Source: Microbacterium sp. Leaf159 (GTDB taxonomy: Bacteria; Actinomycetota; Actinomycetes; Actinomycetales; Microbacteriaceae). Taken from it: 36,108 nucleotides of DNA. The first letter of the stretch is position 1; each line of letters opens with the position of its first letter. Below the pieces are notes generated by a model. The model made no database searches and had not been told where the DNA came from. It was given only the letters and a program-made list of their open reading frames with translations. Below, piece after piece: positions 7,169-16,177 of the stretch. The stretch is taken from the NCBI RefSeq assembly GCF_001423615.1, contig NZ_LMOU01000001.1, positions 1,934,753-1,970,860 on the forward strand. The letters run 5' to 3'. The translations under genes and the position numbers were made by a program.

Positions 7169-10100
7169 CTACTCCGCCTGGACCATCGGCCGACGGGATC
7201 GTGCGATCCGCGTCGCCCCCAGTCCGAGCATCAGCAGCAGGGCCGCCAGAGCGATCCATCCGCCCTGGATCTCGCCACCGGTGGTGGCGAGGCCCGAGGC
7301 CACGACCTGGAACGTGGCCGCCACGCTGCCGGAGCTCGCTCCGGTCAGGGTCACGGTGTGGGTTCCGAGATCGGTGCTGGACGGGACCGTCCAGGTGAAG
7401 GTGACCGTGCCCTGCGCGTCGGCGACTTGAGTCCCCAGCGCGATCGGGGCGGAGGTCATCACACCGCTGACGGATTCACCCGGCGCGAACCCGGTGCCGA
7501 CCGCGGTCTGCTGGGCGCCGCGCTCGAGAACCGGGACCTTGATCGCGATGGCGATCTTGCCGGTCGGGTCGGCCGCTGCATCCGCAGAGGCCGAAGCCTC
7601 AGCCGTCGCCGAGGCCGAAGCCTCAGCAGCGGACTCAGCCGAGGCGTCGGCGGCAGCCGATGCGGAGGCCGTCGCGGACGACGAGGCGTTGGCCGCCGCG
7701 GCCGCCGACGCGTTCGGGTCGGCATCGGCCGAAGCCGACGCGTCAGCCGCGCTCGTCGAGGTCGCATCGGTCTGCGCCGCAGCCTGGGCCGCGACCGCCG
7801 CGGAGGCGTTCGCATCCGTGGTGGCAGTGGTCGAGGCATCCGTGGAGGCGTCGTCGGTCGCCGCGGCCGACGCCGCTGCATCCGCCGTCACATCCGCAGC
7901 CGCCGAGGCGGTGCTCGTCGCATCGGCGAGTGCCGCCGCGACAGCCGCCGCCTCGACCGAGGCGTTGCTGTCGTCATCGGCCTGAGCCGATGCCGACGCG
8001 GATGCAGACGCGTTGGTGTTGACCTCCGCAGACGGATCAGCCGCCGCCGATGCGTCCGCCGTGGCGACCGCATCCGAGGAGGCATCGGTCGATGCGCTGG
8101 CGATGGCCGCCGCGCTCGCGTTCGATGCCGCACTCGAGCTGGCGTCCGACGTCGCCGAGGCCTCAGCCGCGGTGTCTGTCGACGCGTCTGCCAGCGCCGC
8201 CGCCTGAGCTGCGATCGCCGCACCGGCGTTCGCCTCGGAGGTGGCGTCCGCGGTGGCAGCCGTCGACGACGTGGCCGTCGCAGCCGATTCCGCCGCCGCT
8301 TCCGCCGCCGCTTCCGCTGCCGGGTCGGCCGCAGCCGAACCCTCGGCCGTGGCATCCGCGAATGCCGCGGCCTGCGCCGCCGCCTCCGCGATCGCATCGG
8401 TCGAGGCGTCGGCGTTCGCAGATGCGGATGCCGAGGCCGCCGCGTTCGTGTTCGCCGAAGCTTCGGAGGAGGCGGTGGTCGACGAGTCCGCCGTCGCCGC
8501 CGATTCCGACGATGCCGCCGAGTTCGCGTCCGCCGCCGTGGAGGCATCCGCGTTCACGTCATCCGAGGCATCCGCCTGAGCCGCCGCCTGAGCAGCCACA
8601 GCCGCAGAGGCGTTGGCCGTCGAGGTGGAGGTCGTCGACGCATCCGTCGATGCCGCGGTGAGCGCCGCGGCCTCAGCCGCCGACTCCGCACTGGCATCCG
8701 CGGCCGCCGAGGCGATCGCCGTCGCATCCGAGAAGGCCGCGGATTCTGCCGCGGCCTGCGCCGACGGGTCGCCGTCTGCGGTCGCGTCAGCCGACGCGGA
8801 TGCCGAAGCCGCCGAGTTCGTGTTCGCCGACGCCTCCGAAGAGGCGTCCGTCGACGAATCCGCCGTCGCCGCCGACTCCGACGATGCTGCCGAGTTCGAG
8901 TCCGCCGCCGTGGAGGCATCCGCGTTCACGTCGTCTGACGCATCCGCCTGAGCCGCCGCCTGAGCAGCCACAGCCACAGAGGCGTTGGCCGTCGAGGTGA
9001 CGTCGGTGGATGCGGTGGTCGACGCGTCGGTCGTCGCCGCGGCCTCGGCCGCAGATGTCGCATCGGCCGTCGCCGCCGCGGAGGCGGTCGACGTCGCATC
9101 GGAGAGAGCGGCAGCCTCTGCTGCCGCCTGCGCCGACGGGTCGCCGTCTGCGGTCGCGTCAGCCGACGCGGATGCCGAAGCCGCCGCGTTCGTGTTGACA
9201 TCGCCAGGGTCACCCGCGGTCACCTCAGTGGTGTCCGTGTCGCTGAACGCACCCGACGTGGCCGTGAGCGTGTATCCCGTGCCCGGAACCGCGTCGGTGG
9301 GAACGGGATAGTTCGCCGTGAACGCACCGAACTCGTCGGTCGTCGCGGTCACCGGACCGCCGACGTCCGCGCCGCCACCAGGAGCCGTCAGCTGCAGCGA
9401 CACCGAGGAGTTCACGGGCCAGCCCGTTCCGGTGACGCTCAGGTTGGTGCCTGCGGGAACGGATGCGGCCGCATCCACGACGACAGGAGCCGCCGTGACC
9501 TCGGTCGTGTCCGTCGCCGTCTGGGTTCCGACGCTCGCCGTGACCGTGTAGCCCGTGCCTGCGGGGGTTCCTGCCGGCACCGGATAGTCGATCGTGAAGC
9601 CGCCGAGCGAGCCCGTCGTCACCACCTGCGGTGTGCCGATCACGGCGCCGCCCGGAGCGGTCAGCTGCACTGTGACATCGGTGTCGGCGGGCCAGTCGGT
9701 GCCCGAAACGGCGAGGTCGGTACCCGCCTCGACAGTCGCGTCGGCGTCGACGGTCGCAGCCGCCGTGACCGCGGTCGTGTCGGTCGCGGTCTGCGTGCCC
9801 ACGGTCGCCGTCACGGTGTAACCCGTGCCCGGTGTCGCATCCGCGGGAACCGGGTAGTTCAGCGTGAAGCCACCCGCGCCATCCGTCGTCACCGTCTCAG
9901 GACCGCCGACGTTCGCTCCCCCACCGGGGGCGGTCAGCTGCACCGAGACCTGCGTGTCCGCCGGCCAGCCGGTACCAGTGACAGGAAGGCTGGTGCCCGC
10001 CTGCACTGTCGCCGCGGCATCGACCGCAGCAGCGGCCGTCACCTCGGTCGTGTCGGTCGCCGTCTGGGTGCCTGCGGTCGCCGTGACCGTGTAGCCCGCG

Positions 10101-12685
10101 CCGGGGACCGCCGCGGCGGGAACCGGGTAGCTCAGCGTGAACGCGCCTGCACCGTCCGTCGTCACCGTCTCAGGATCGAAGGGGACCCCGCCGCCCGGGG
10201 GCGTGAGTGTCACCGAGACCTGGGTGTTCGCCGGCCAGTTCGAGCCGGTGAGAGGGAGGCTGGTGCCCGCCTGGACGGTGTCTGCAGCATCCACTGCCGC
10301 AGCGGCCGTCACCTCAGTCGTGTCGATCGCCGTCACCGCTCCTGCGGTCGCCGTGACCGTGTACGCGGTGCCGGGAGCCGCCGACGCGGGAACGGGGTAG
10401 TTCAGCGTGAATACGCCTGCGCCGTCCGTCGTCGCCGTCACAGGGTCGCCGACGTTCGCGCCGCCAGCGGGAGCGGTCAGCTGCACCGACACCAGAGTGT
10501 TCGCGGGCCAGGTCGTGCCGGAGACCGCGAGGTTCGTGCCGGCCTGCACCGTCGCCGCCGCATCGATCGTCGCGACGGGAGCATCCGTCACCTCGGTCGT
10601 GTCGGTCGCCGTCTGCGTTCCCACGGTCGCGGTGACCGTGTAACCGGTCGCGGCAGGAGTTCCTGCCGGCACCGGGTAATCGAGGGTGAACGAGCCGGAC
10701 CCGTCGGTGGTCACGAGCTCGGGGCCGCCGATGTTCGCGCCGCCACCGGGAGCCGCGAGCTGCACCGAGACCTGCGTGTTCGCGGGCCAGTTCGTTCCGG
10801 AGACTCCGAGGTCGGTGCCCGCCTGCACAGCGGGTGCCGCGTCGATCGCCGCCGCAGCGGTGACCTCGGTGGTGTCGGTCGCATCGCTCGTGCCGTCTGT
10901 CGCCGTCACGATGTAACCGGCCCCCGGCGTCGTCGCCGCGGGGATGAACACGCTGCCCGTGAAGGCACCCGAGCCATCCGTCGTGACGGTCACCGGGTCA
11001 TTGACCGCAGTTCCGCCGGCGGTCGTCACCTCGACCTCGACATCGGTGTTCGCGGGCCAGCCGGAGCCGGTCACCGGAAGGTTCGTGCCCGCCTGCACCG
11101 TGGGTGCCGCGTCGACGGCCGGGACGACCGCAGCCAGCTCGTTCGGGCCGGCCTGCGCGTGCGCCAGGACCACGGTTCCGACTCCGCCTGCACCGAGCAG
11201 ATCGCCGACCGTGAGGACGAACGCCTCCTCGCTGTAGATCGGGCCGTTGTCCGGCTGCACGTTGCCGCGCAGCGAGACGACGCCGTTGAGGAGTCCGACG
11301 ACAGGGTCGAGGGCCGTGATGATCGTGGTGACCGCCGTCGTGACCGTCGGGACGACCGTCGCGATCACTCCGGTCGGTCCGAACAGGGTCGCGTTGATCG
11401 GCGTCGTGAGAGCACCGAGCAGGGTTCCGACCGGGATGGTGATCGGAAGACCCGCGACCTTCAGCGAGATGGTCGCCGTCGCGGTGCCGTTGACGACGCT
11501 GCCCAGCGTCTGGTTCGGCACCGAGACCTGGAGGCCCGTGCCGATGTCGACGATGGTCGTCGTACACGTCGGCCCCGTTCCGACGAGACACACGGCCACG
11601 TTGATGTTCAGGGTCGCGGCATTCAGCGTGTTGGTGAGGGTGGTCTGGACGAGAGCCGGAACCGTCTCGAGCACGTTGCCCACGCGCGTGATCAGGTTGT
11701 TCAGCACGTCGGCCGACAGCACCTCCTCGTTCACCGCGAGGCCGTTGAGGCCGTGCCCCGTGGTGTCGGAGAGCAGCGCGTCGAGGTCGGCCTCGACCGC
11801 ACCCGTGCGCAGGTTGACCGTGATCACTCCGTCGCCCACCGGGGTGTCGAGCACGGTGTTCAGCGCCGCGTTGACGTTGGTGGTGATCGCGATGTTGACG
11901 CCGCTGTTCCCGAGGATCGGGGCGAGCGCGGCGTTGAGTCCAGCGAGCGCCTGCGCGAGGAGGCCGTTCGGTCCCGCGAGCGTGGCGACGGCCGCATCGA
12001 CGGTCGATGCGACGCCCCCGGTGCCGGTGAGCGTGTTCACCAGGCCGCCGATGGCGGGAAGTGTCAGCTGGAGGTTTCCGCCGGCGACGTTGTAGTCGCG
12101 CGTGACGGCACCGGTGCCGTCGATGGCGACCTCTGCGCTGATGGCGTCGAGTGAGATGTCGAGGTCGGCGACCGCCGAGGTCACTGCGGAGCCGAGCAGC
12201 CCCTGCAGGTTCAGCGACGCGTCAGCGGGGTATGCCCCGGCACCTGTGGTGTCGATGACTCCGGTGTCGCTGACCGCACCGGTCGCGGCACGCGAGACGC
12301 CGGCATCCGACGACTGCGAATACTGGTTCACGGCGCCGAGCTGCAGGAATCCGCCGAGCGGCACGCTGAGGCCACCGGGGATTCCGAGGTTCAAGGCGTT
12401 CAACGCCGTGAGATCGAGGGAACTCGTCTCGGTGACAGGCGTCGGATCGCCGCTGTTGCTCGTGGCCGAACCGTCGAGCTCCGCGACGTCGTCGAGCGAG
12501 ATCCCCCCGAGCAGAAGGCTGCCGCTGAGGAATCGCGAACTCGACGCGGACTCGTCACCGGGTGCCGCAGTGGCCGCCGTCGGTATCAGTGCACTTGCGA
12601 GGATGACCGCGCCGACGGTCACGCCGGCGATACCCCCTCCGATGGCTCTGCGTCGCCGCAGAGTCTTCCCCCTCAGAAATTCCAT
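7169..12685 (-). CDS. Giant cell-wall-anchored surface protein: choice-of-anchor G-like head, Ig-like repeats, Ala/Ser/Asp stalk, LATTG sorting signal
   Basis: An 1838-residue secreted protein. Residues 1-41 are a signal peptide with a basic RRRR stretch and an ATAA cleavage region. Residues ~42-520 resemble the choice-of-anchor G family of actinobacterial surface proteins, with many beta-rich G/T/V/N segments and one Cys pair. Residues ~523-1158 are seven Ig-like repeats of ~91 residues, each starting near VQAGT and containing GxxWPA. Residues ~1163-1700 are almost only Ala, Ser, Asp, Thr and Glu, with no Lys or Arg, in modules of 124, 124 and 144 residues plus a fourth. A small Ig/IPT-like domain follows, then LATTG (1799-1803), a membrane helix and RSRR. 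LAXTG is the class E sortase motif. The start ATG has GGAGAG upstream. I infer an adhesin or surface-layer stalk; the ligand is unknown. Confidence 0.85.
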   Translation of the reverse strand: MEFLRGKTLRRRRAIGGGIAGVTVGAVILASALIPTAATAAPGDESASSSRFLSGSLLLGGISLDDVAELDGSATSNSGDPTPVTETSSLDLTALNALNLGIPGGLSVPLGGFLQLGAVNQYSQSSDAGVSRAATGAVSDTGVIDTTGAGAYPADASLNLQGLLGSAVTSAVADLDISLDAISAEVAIDGTGAVTRDYNVAGGNLQLTLPAIGGLVNTLTGTGGVASTVDAAVATLAGPNGLLAQALAGLNAALAPILGNSGVNIAITTNVNAALNTVLDTPVGDGVITVNLRTGAVEADLDALLSDTTGHGLNGLAVNEEVLSADVLNNLITRVGNVLETVPALVQTTLTNTLNAATLNINVAVCLVGTGPTCTTTIVDIGTGLQVSVPNQTLGSVVNGTATATISLKVAGLPITIPVGTLLGALTTPINATLFGPTGVIATVVPTVTTAVTTIITALDPVVGLLNGVVSLRGNVQPDNGPIYSEEAFVLTVGDLLGAGGVGTVVLAHAQAGPNELAAVVPAVDAAPTVQAGTNLPVTGSGWPANTDVEVEVTTAGGTAVNDPVTVTTDGSGAFTGSVFIPAATTPGAGYIVTATDGTSDATDTTEVTAAAAIDAAPAVQAGTDLGVSGTNWPANTQVSVQLAAPGGGANIGGPELVTTDGSGSFTLDYPVPAGTPAATGYTVTATVGTQTATDTTEVTDAPVATIDAAATVQAGTNLAVSGTTWPANTLVSVQLTAPAGGANVGDPVTATTDGAGVFTLNYPVPASAAPGTAYTVTATAGAVTAIDTTEVTAAAAVDAADTVQAGTSLPLTGSNWPANTQVSVTLTPPGGGVPFDPETVTTDGAGAFTLSYPVPAAAVPGAGYTVTATAGTQTATDTTEVTAAAAVDAAATVQAGTSLPVTGTGWPADTQVSVQLTAPGGGANVGGPETVTTDGAGGFTLNYPVPADATPGTGYTVTATVGTQTATDTTAVTAAATVDADATVEAGTDLAVSGTDWPADTDVTVQLTAPGGAVIGTPQVVTTGSLGGFTIDYPVPAGTPAGTGYTVTASVGTQTATDTTEVTAAPVVVDAAASVPAGTNLSVTGTGWPVNSSVSLQLTAPGGGADVGGPVTATTDEFGAFTANYPVPTDAVPGTGYTLTATSGAFSDTDTTEVTAGDPGDVNTNAAASASASADATADGDPSAQAAAEAAALSDATSTASAAATADATSAAEAAATTDASTTASTDVTSTANASVAVAAQAAAQADASDDVNADASTAADSNSAASSESAATADSSTDASSEASANTNSAASASASADATADGDPSAQAAAESAAFSDATAIASAAADASAESAAEAAALTAASTDASTTSTSTANASAAVAAQAAAQADASDDVNADASTAADANSAASSESAATADSSTTASSEASANTNAAASASASANADASTDAIAEAAAQAAAFADATAEGSAAADPAAEAAAEAAAESAATATSSTAATADATSEANAGAAIAAQAAALADASTDTAAEASATSDASSSAASNASAAAIASASTDASSDAVATADASAAADPSAEVNTNASASASASAQADDDSNASVEAAAVAAALADATSTASAAADVTADAAASAAATDDASTDASTTATTDANASAAVAAQAAAQTDATSTSAADASASADADPNASAAAAANASSSATASASAAADASAESAAEASASATAEASASADAAADPTGKIAIAIKVPVLERGAQQTAVGTGFAPGESVSGVMTSAPIALGTQVADAQGTVTFTWTVPSSTDLGTHTVTLTGASSGSVAATFQVVASGLATTGGEIQGGWIALAALLLMLGLGATRIARSRRPMVQAE
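7580..9199 (-). repeat. Higher-order coding repeat of the Ala/Ser/Asp stalk (372-bp period)
   Basis: Modules open with V/A-NTN followed by alternating A-S, at 9199, 8827, 8455 and 8023. The spacings are 372, 372 and 432 bases, all multiples of three. DNA identity between neighbours is very high: 8754-8814 equals 9126-9186 over 61 bases, and 8508-8630 is nearly identical to 8880-9002. This indicates recent unequal crossing-over or slippage. Confidence 0.9.
9212..11118 (-). repeat. Seven Ig-like coding repeats of ~91 residues
   Basis: Seven tandem copies each encode a stretch beginning near DAAxTVQAGTxLxVTGxxWP and ending near YTVTATxGTQTATDTTEVTA, with a period of about 270-279 bases. These are extracellular beta-sandwich repeats of the bacterial Ig/FN3 type and form the first half of the stalk. 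Confidence 0.9.
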
Positions 12686-12900
12686 TCGCCTCTCCCGTGA
12701 TGCAGATGTTCCGCGTCACAAGGCCCTCCCCAGGCGTCGACACGAGTCGACCGAGCGCATGTCCAGACAGTATTGCGGGATCGAGATTGTTAAGTCCAGC
12801 CAACGTCCAGACTTCGTTCGGGAATCGTCATGATCTGAGACATTTCGTCGGCGCTTTCACTAACCACCCCACAGGTGCCTGCTCGGCGGCGGATCGGCAG
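12686..12900 (-). promoter_or_regulatory. Upstream region of the surface-protein gene with phased CTGGAC motifs
   Basis: The GGGAGAG ribosome site is at about 12690-12696. Read on the minus strand, TACTGT is a possible -10 at about 12767-12772. CTGGAC occurs three times (plus-strand GTCCAG at 12761, 12794 and 12805), with spacings of 33 and 11 bases, both multiples of 11. These may be regulator contacts on one DNA face, but the evidence is weak. Confidence 0.35.
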
Positions 12901-12930
12901 GACGAATCGTCGGCCGGTCAGAGCACGCAG

Positions 12931-12964
12931 AAACGCCCCGCAGGTCGATGCCTGCGGGGCGTTT
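12931..12964 (-). terminator. Terminator of the glycosidase operon
   Basis: A perfect 14-bp stem (12931-12944 with 12951-12964, arm AAACGCCCCGCAGG) encloses a six-base loop and ends in TTT on the minus strand, 18 bases after the glycosidase stop. Confidence 0.85.
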
Positions 12965-12982
12965 CCGTGCGCGGTCGGGTCG

Positions 12983-14737
12983 CTAGAGCGTGAGGCCGTG
13001 CCCGAACCGGAAGAGCGGATCTGCGGAGTCGAACGGGACGTCGGGGCGCGATGCCTCGACCGCGGCCATCGACCTCGGCAGGTCGAACGGCAGCGCGCCC
13101 TGCGCGCTCACGACCCCGCTCAGGACATCGAGCAGGGCGGCCGCAGAGACGCCCCAGTTGACCGTCACGGCCGCCGCCGCATCGGTGATCGGCTGGAGGA
13201 TCGGCGGGCGATCCGCGAGCACGTCGACCACGGTCGGCACCGTGCTCGCCACCTCGCCCACGTGGGCGATCACGTCGTCTGCGAAGTCCAGCGAGCCCGC
13301 GTGGAAGAAGTTCTCGAACATGGTCTCGCGCTGCTCGAACGGCGCCTGCAGTCGGATGATCGCGAGATCGGCCTCCGCGGGGGTCGCGACGACCGTGCCG
13401 TAGGCCGCCGCGGCCTCGGCGTCGATCCCCTCGACGTAGAGCTTGATCCCCACGGCGAAGGGCAGCGATCCGTCGTTCGTCAGCACCGTGACGGATGCAC
13501 GCTGAGCCGCCTCACCGGCGGCACGGAACTCCGCGCGTCCGACGACCTCGTCGGCGGCATCCTCATCGACGTACGGGTTCTCGAAGAGCCCGAGCTCGAA
13601 CTTCTCGCGGAGGATGCGACGGGCGGAGATGTCGAGTCGCTTCTCCGACACCGAGCCGTCCGCGACGAGCTCGAGCAGCAGCTCGGGGCAGTCCTCGCCG
13701 CCGAACTGGTCGGCGCCCGCATCGAGCACCTTCAGCATCCGCTCGCGCGGCGTCAGGTCCTCGACGCCCCATGCCCTGGCGGGGAAGGGCTGGCCGAAGA
13801 TCTCGGCGTCGTTGATCAGGCCCCAGTCGGTGCACACCAGGCCGTCGAAGCCGTAGCGCTCGCGGAGCAGCCCGGTGATGACGGACCTGTTGAACCCGAA
13901 TCCGACCTCCTCGTACTCGGTGCCGACGGGCATGCCGTAGTACGGCATCATCTGCCGGGTTCCCGCCGCGAGGGCATCTTCGAACGGCTTGAGGTGCAGC
14001 TCGAACTGCCCGCCAGGGTAGACCTGCTCACGGCCGTACGGGAAGTGCGGATCTTCGCCGTCCTTCTGCGGTCCGCCGCCGGGGAAGTGCTTCGTCATGG
14101 TCGAGACGGAGCCGGGACCGAAGCTCGCGCCCTGGAAGCCACGGATATATGCCGCACCGAGAATGCCCGACAGTTCGGCATCCTCACCGAAGGTCGCAGT
14201 CTGGCGAGCCCAGCGAGATTCAGTGGCCAGATCGACCTGCGGGTGCAGCGCGACGCGCAGACCCACGGCCGTATATTCCTGACGCGCGATATCTGCGAAA
14301 CGCTCCACCAGCTCGGGGTCGCGAGTGGCCGCGAGCCCCAGCGTCTCGGGCCACTGGGAGAAGGGCCCCGCCAGGATCGACGCGCCGGGGTTCTCGCTGA
14401 ACGAGTGCCGCGGATCGGTCGACAGCGTCACCGGGATGCCGAGTCGCGTGTCTGCGGCGAGACGCTGCAGGGCGTTCTGCCACGCGGCGATCTCGCGTCC
14501 GGTGGGAGCCGCACCGAGCAGGTTGAAGTGGGTCATGTTCTTGACGTGCACGAACTCGCGCGCGCTCGGGGTCGCGAAGACCGGGTTCGCCTCGTCGAGG
14601 TCGCCGATCGCGATCATCGTGTGGAAGAACAGCCCCGCCTTCTCCTCGATGCTCATCTCGTGGAGAAGCAGCTGCACACGGTCGTCGACAGGAAGGCTCG
14701 TGTCGAGCCAGGGTCGGGCGGTGGTCACGTCTGTCAT
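12983..14737 (-). CDS. Glycoside hydrolase family 3 enzyme (beta-glycosidase-type, intracellular)
   Basis: A 584-residue family 3 glycosidase releasing a terminal sugar (glucosidase, xylosidase or related; specificity not readable). The N-terminal barrel carries KHFPG at 216-220 and the nucleophile region GLVCTDWG with Asp304. The C-terminal alpha/beta domain ends in RFGHGLTL, the usual family end. No signal peptide is present, so it acts in the cytoplasm on imported oligosaccharides. The frame runs open far upstream inside the transporter gene. I choose the ATG at 14737 because the transporter stops two bases before it and its last codons supply AAGGGAG as ribosome site, giving tight coupling. 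It is the last gene of a two-gene operon under the divergent TetR protein. Confidence 0.9.
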   Translation of the reverse strand: MTDVTTARPWLDTSLPVDDRVQLLLHEMSIEEKAGLFFHTMIAIGDLDEANPVFATPSAREFVHVKNMTHFNLLGAAPTGREIAAWQNALQRLAADTRLGIPVTLSTDPRHSFSENPGASILAGPFSQWPETLGLAATRDPELVERFADIARQEYTAVGLRVALHPQVDLATESRWARQTATFGEDAELSGILGAAYIRGFQGASFGPGSVSTMTKHFPGGGPQKDGEDPHFPYGREQVYPGGQFELHLKPFEDALAAGTRQMMPYYGMPVGTEYEEVGFGFNRSVITGLLRERYGFDGLVCTDWGLINDAEIFGQPFPARAWGVEDLTPRERMLKVLDAGADQFGGEDCPELLLELVADGSVSEKRLDISARRILREKFELGLFENPYVDEDAADEVVGRAEFRAAGEAAQRASVTVLTNDGSLPFAVGIKLYVEGIDAEAAAAYGTVVATPAEADLAIIRLQAPFEQRETMFENFFHAGSLDFADDVIAHVGEVASTVPTVVDVLADRPPILQPITDAAAAVTVNWGVSAAALLDVLSGVVSAQGALPFDLPRSMAAVEASRPDVPFDSADPLFRFGHGLTL

Positions 14738-14739
14738 GG

Positions 14740-16038
14740 TCACTTGACTCCCTTGATGCGGTAGACGAGCACGGCACCGGCGAGTGCGACGAGCGCACCG
14801 AACAGGTACCAGGTGGTGTATCCGCCGAGCGGGGTGGCGGCTCCCAGGGCGATGATGCTCGGCGCGATCGCGGGAGCGATCGACTGCGGGAGGGCGTTGG
14901 CGATGTTGAGCACGCCGAGGTCCTTCGCCACGTCGTCGGGGTTGGGCAGCACCTCGGTGGCCAGGGCGAGGTCGACCGACAGGAAGGACCCTGCCCCGAG
15001 TCCGATGATCGTCTGCGCGACGATGACGATCTCGATACTGGGAGCGACGGCGAGGATCACGAGGCCGACCACCATGATCACGCCGGCGATCGCGACGAAC
15101 GGACGGCGCTTGCCGATCTTGTCGGAGAGGAATCCGCCGAGGGGTGCCGAGATGGCCATCGCCGCCATGGAGGCGAGATTCGCGATCAGGATCGTGCCCA
15201 CCGCCGCCTGCTCGTCGAGCGCGAACTTGTTGACGAGGTAGAGCGGGAGGAAGGTGGCGATGCCGGCGTAACCGAACATCACGAAGAACTTGGTCAGCCA
15301 CGTCCAGCCGAAGTCGGGGTGCTTGCGGGGATTGAAGACGAACGAGCCGAAGAACGTGCCGATCGTGAAAGGGGTCGCAGGCTTCTCGGTGAGGCGGCGA
15401 TCCTTGAGCGTCAGCACGAACACGACGACCAGGATCAGGGCGATCGCACCGGGAACCACGAAGCGCTCGAAGTCACCGGGGAGGAAGTTCACGATGAAGC
15501 TTCCGGCGAGGATGCCGATGGGAGTCGTGATGCCGATGATGCCCGAGACCTTGCCGCGGCTGGAGACGGGGACCTGGTCGGGCAGGGTCGCGTTGGCGGC
15601 GGCGAGAACCGCGTTCATGGACGCCTGCACAAGGCACCAGGCCAGCAGGACGACGAGCACCGAGGTCGCGGCGCCGATGATCACGAAGCCGCCGAGCCCG
15701 ACGATCGCTCCGCCGAGGATCCACGGGCGCCGCATGCCCCACTTGGAGGTGGTGCGGTCGGAGAGGCGGCCGACGAGCGGGTTCGCGATCAGGGCGAAGG
15801 CGGCGCCGACACCCATCACGAGGCCGAGGCTGCCCTCGGTGTTCACCGGGTCGAGGCGCTGGATCTTGAACGCCATCGACACCATCACGGGGGTGAGCAG
15901 CGCCAGGTAGACGCCGAAGTTCACGGCGGCGAGTCCGGGGGTGTAGCCGCGCGGGGTCTTGAGGGGCGTGGTGCCGGGGGCTTTGAAGCCGGTCGTTCCG
16001 ACGGCCGCCGCAGTGGCGGCCGATGACAGCTCTGTCAT
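14740..16038 (-). CDS. MFS sugar transporter (GPH/SLC45-like)
   Basis: A 432-residue, twelve-helix major facilitator protein. The loop between helices 2 and 3 carries GRLSDRTTSKWGMRRPW, an MFS A-type motif seen in glycoside/sucrose transporters of the SLC45 and GPH type. A second, related motif with FLSDKIGKRRP follows helix 8. It lies two bases before the family 3 glycosidase and almost certainly imports that enzyme's oligosaccharide or glycoside substrate by proton symport. The start ATG has AAAGGA upstream. The promoter faces the TetR gene, and both operator copies lie just upstream of the probable -10 TATCGT (16097-16102 on the minus strand). Confidence 0.88.
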   Translation of the reverse strand: MTELSSAATAAAVGTTGFKAPGTTPLKTPRGYTPGLAAVNFGVYLALLTPVMVSMAFKIQRLDPVNTEGSLGLVMGVGAAFALIANPLVGRLSDRTTSKWGMRRPWILGGAIVGLGGFVIIGAATSVLVVLLAWCLVQASMNAVLAAANATLPDQVPVSSRGKVSGIIGITTPIGILAGSFIVNFLPGDFERFVVPGAIALILVVVFVLTLKDRRLTEKPATPFTIGTFFGSFVFNPRKHPDFGWTWLTKFFVMFGYAGIATFLPLYLVNKFALDEQAAVGTILIANLASMAAMAISAPLGGFLSDKIGKRRPFVAIAGVIMVVGLVILAVAPSIEIVIVAQTIIGLGAGSFLSVDLALATEVLPNPDDVAKDLGVLNIANALPQSIAPAIAPSIIALGAATPLGGYTTWYLFGALVALAGAVLVYRIKGVK

Positions 16039-16096
16039 TGGGGGTCCTTTCGGGCAAAGGGTGCGCCGGTCCTCCGCGACTCGGCGTCGAGAGATG

Positions 16097-16147
16097 ACGA
16101 TACACGAATCTCGACCGTTTGGTAAGTGAATATCGACCGATTGGTAA
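16097..16147. promoter_or_regulatory. Divergent promoter region with two direct copies of a 15-bp TetR-type operator
   Basis: TCGACCGTTTGGTAA (16111-16125) and TCGACCGATTGGTAA (16133-16147) differ at one base and start 22 bases apart, about two helical turns. Each contains ACC-N4-GGT dyad symmetry as in many TetR operators. The left copy lies just upstream of the transporter's probable -10 (16097-16102), in its -35 region. The right copy overlaps TAATGA, a possible -10 of the regulator gene. Binding would therefore block both genes. Confidence 0.75.
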
Positions 16148-16177
16148 TGAGACAGAATGGGAGAGAAGGGGGCGGCG

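Noticed and set aside
6998..8938. 646-residue Arg/Gly-rich plus-strand open frame
   Set aside because: Shadow of the Ala/Ser/Asp stalk; GCN-rich codons read in antisense give Arg/Gly repeats. The minus frame has signal peptide, Ig repeats and sorting signal.
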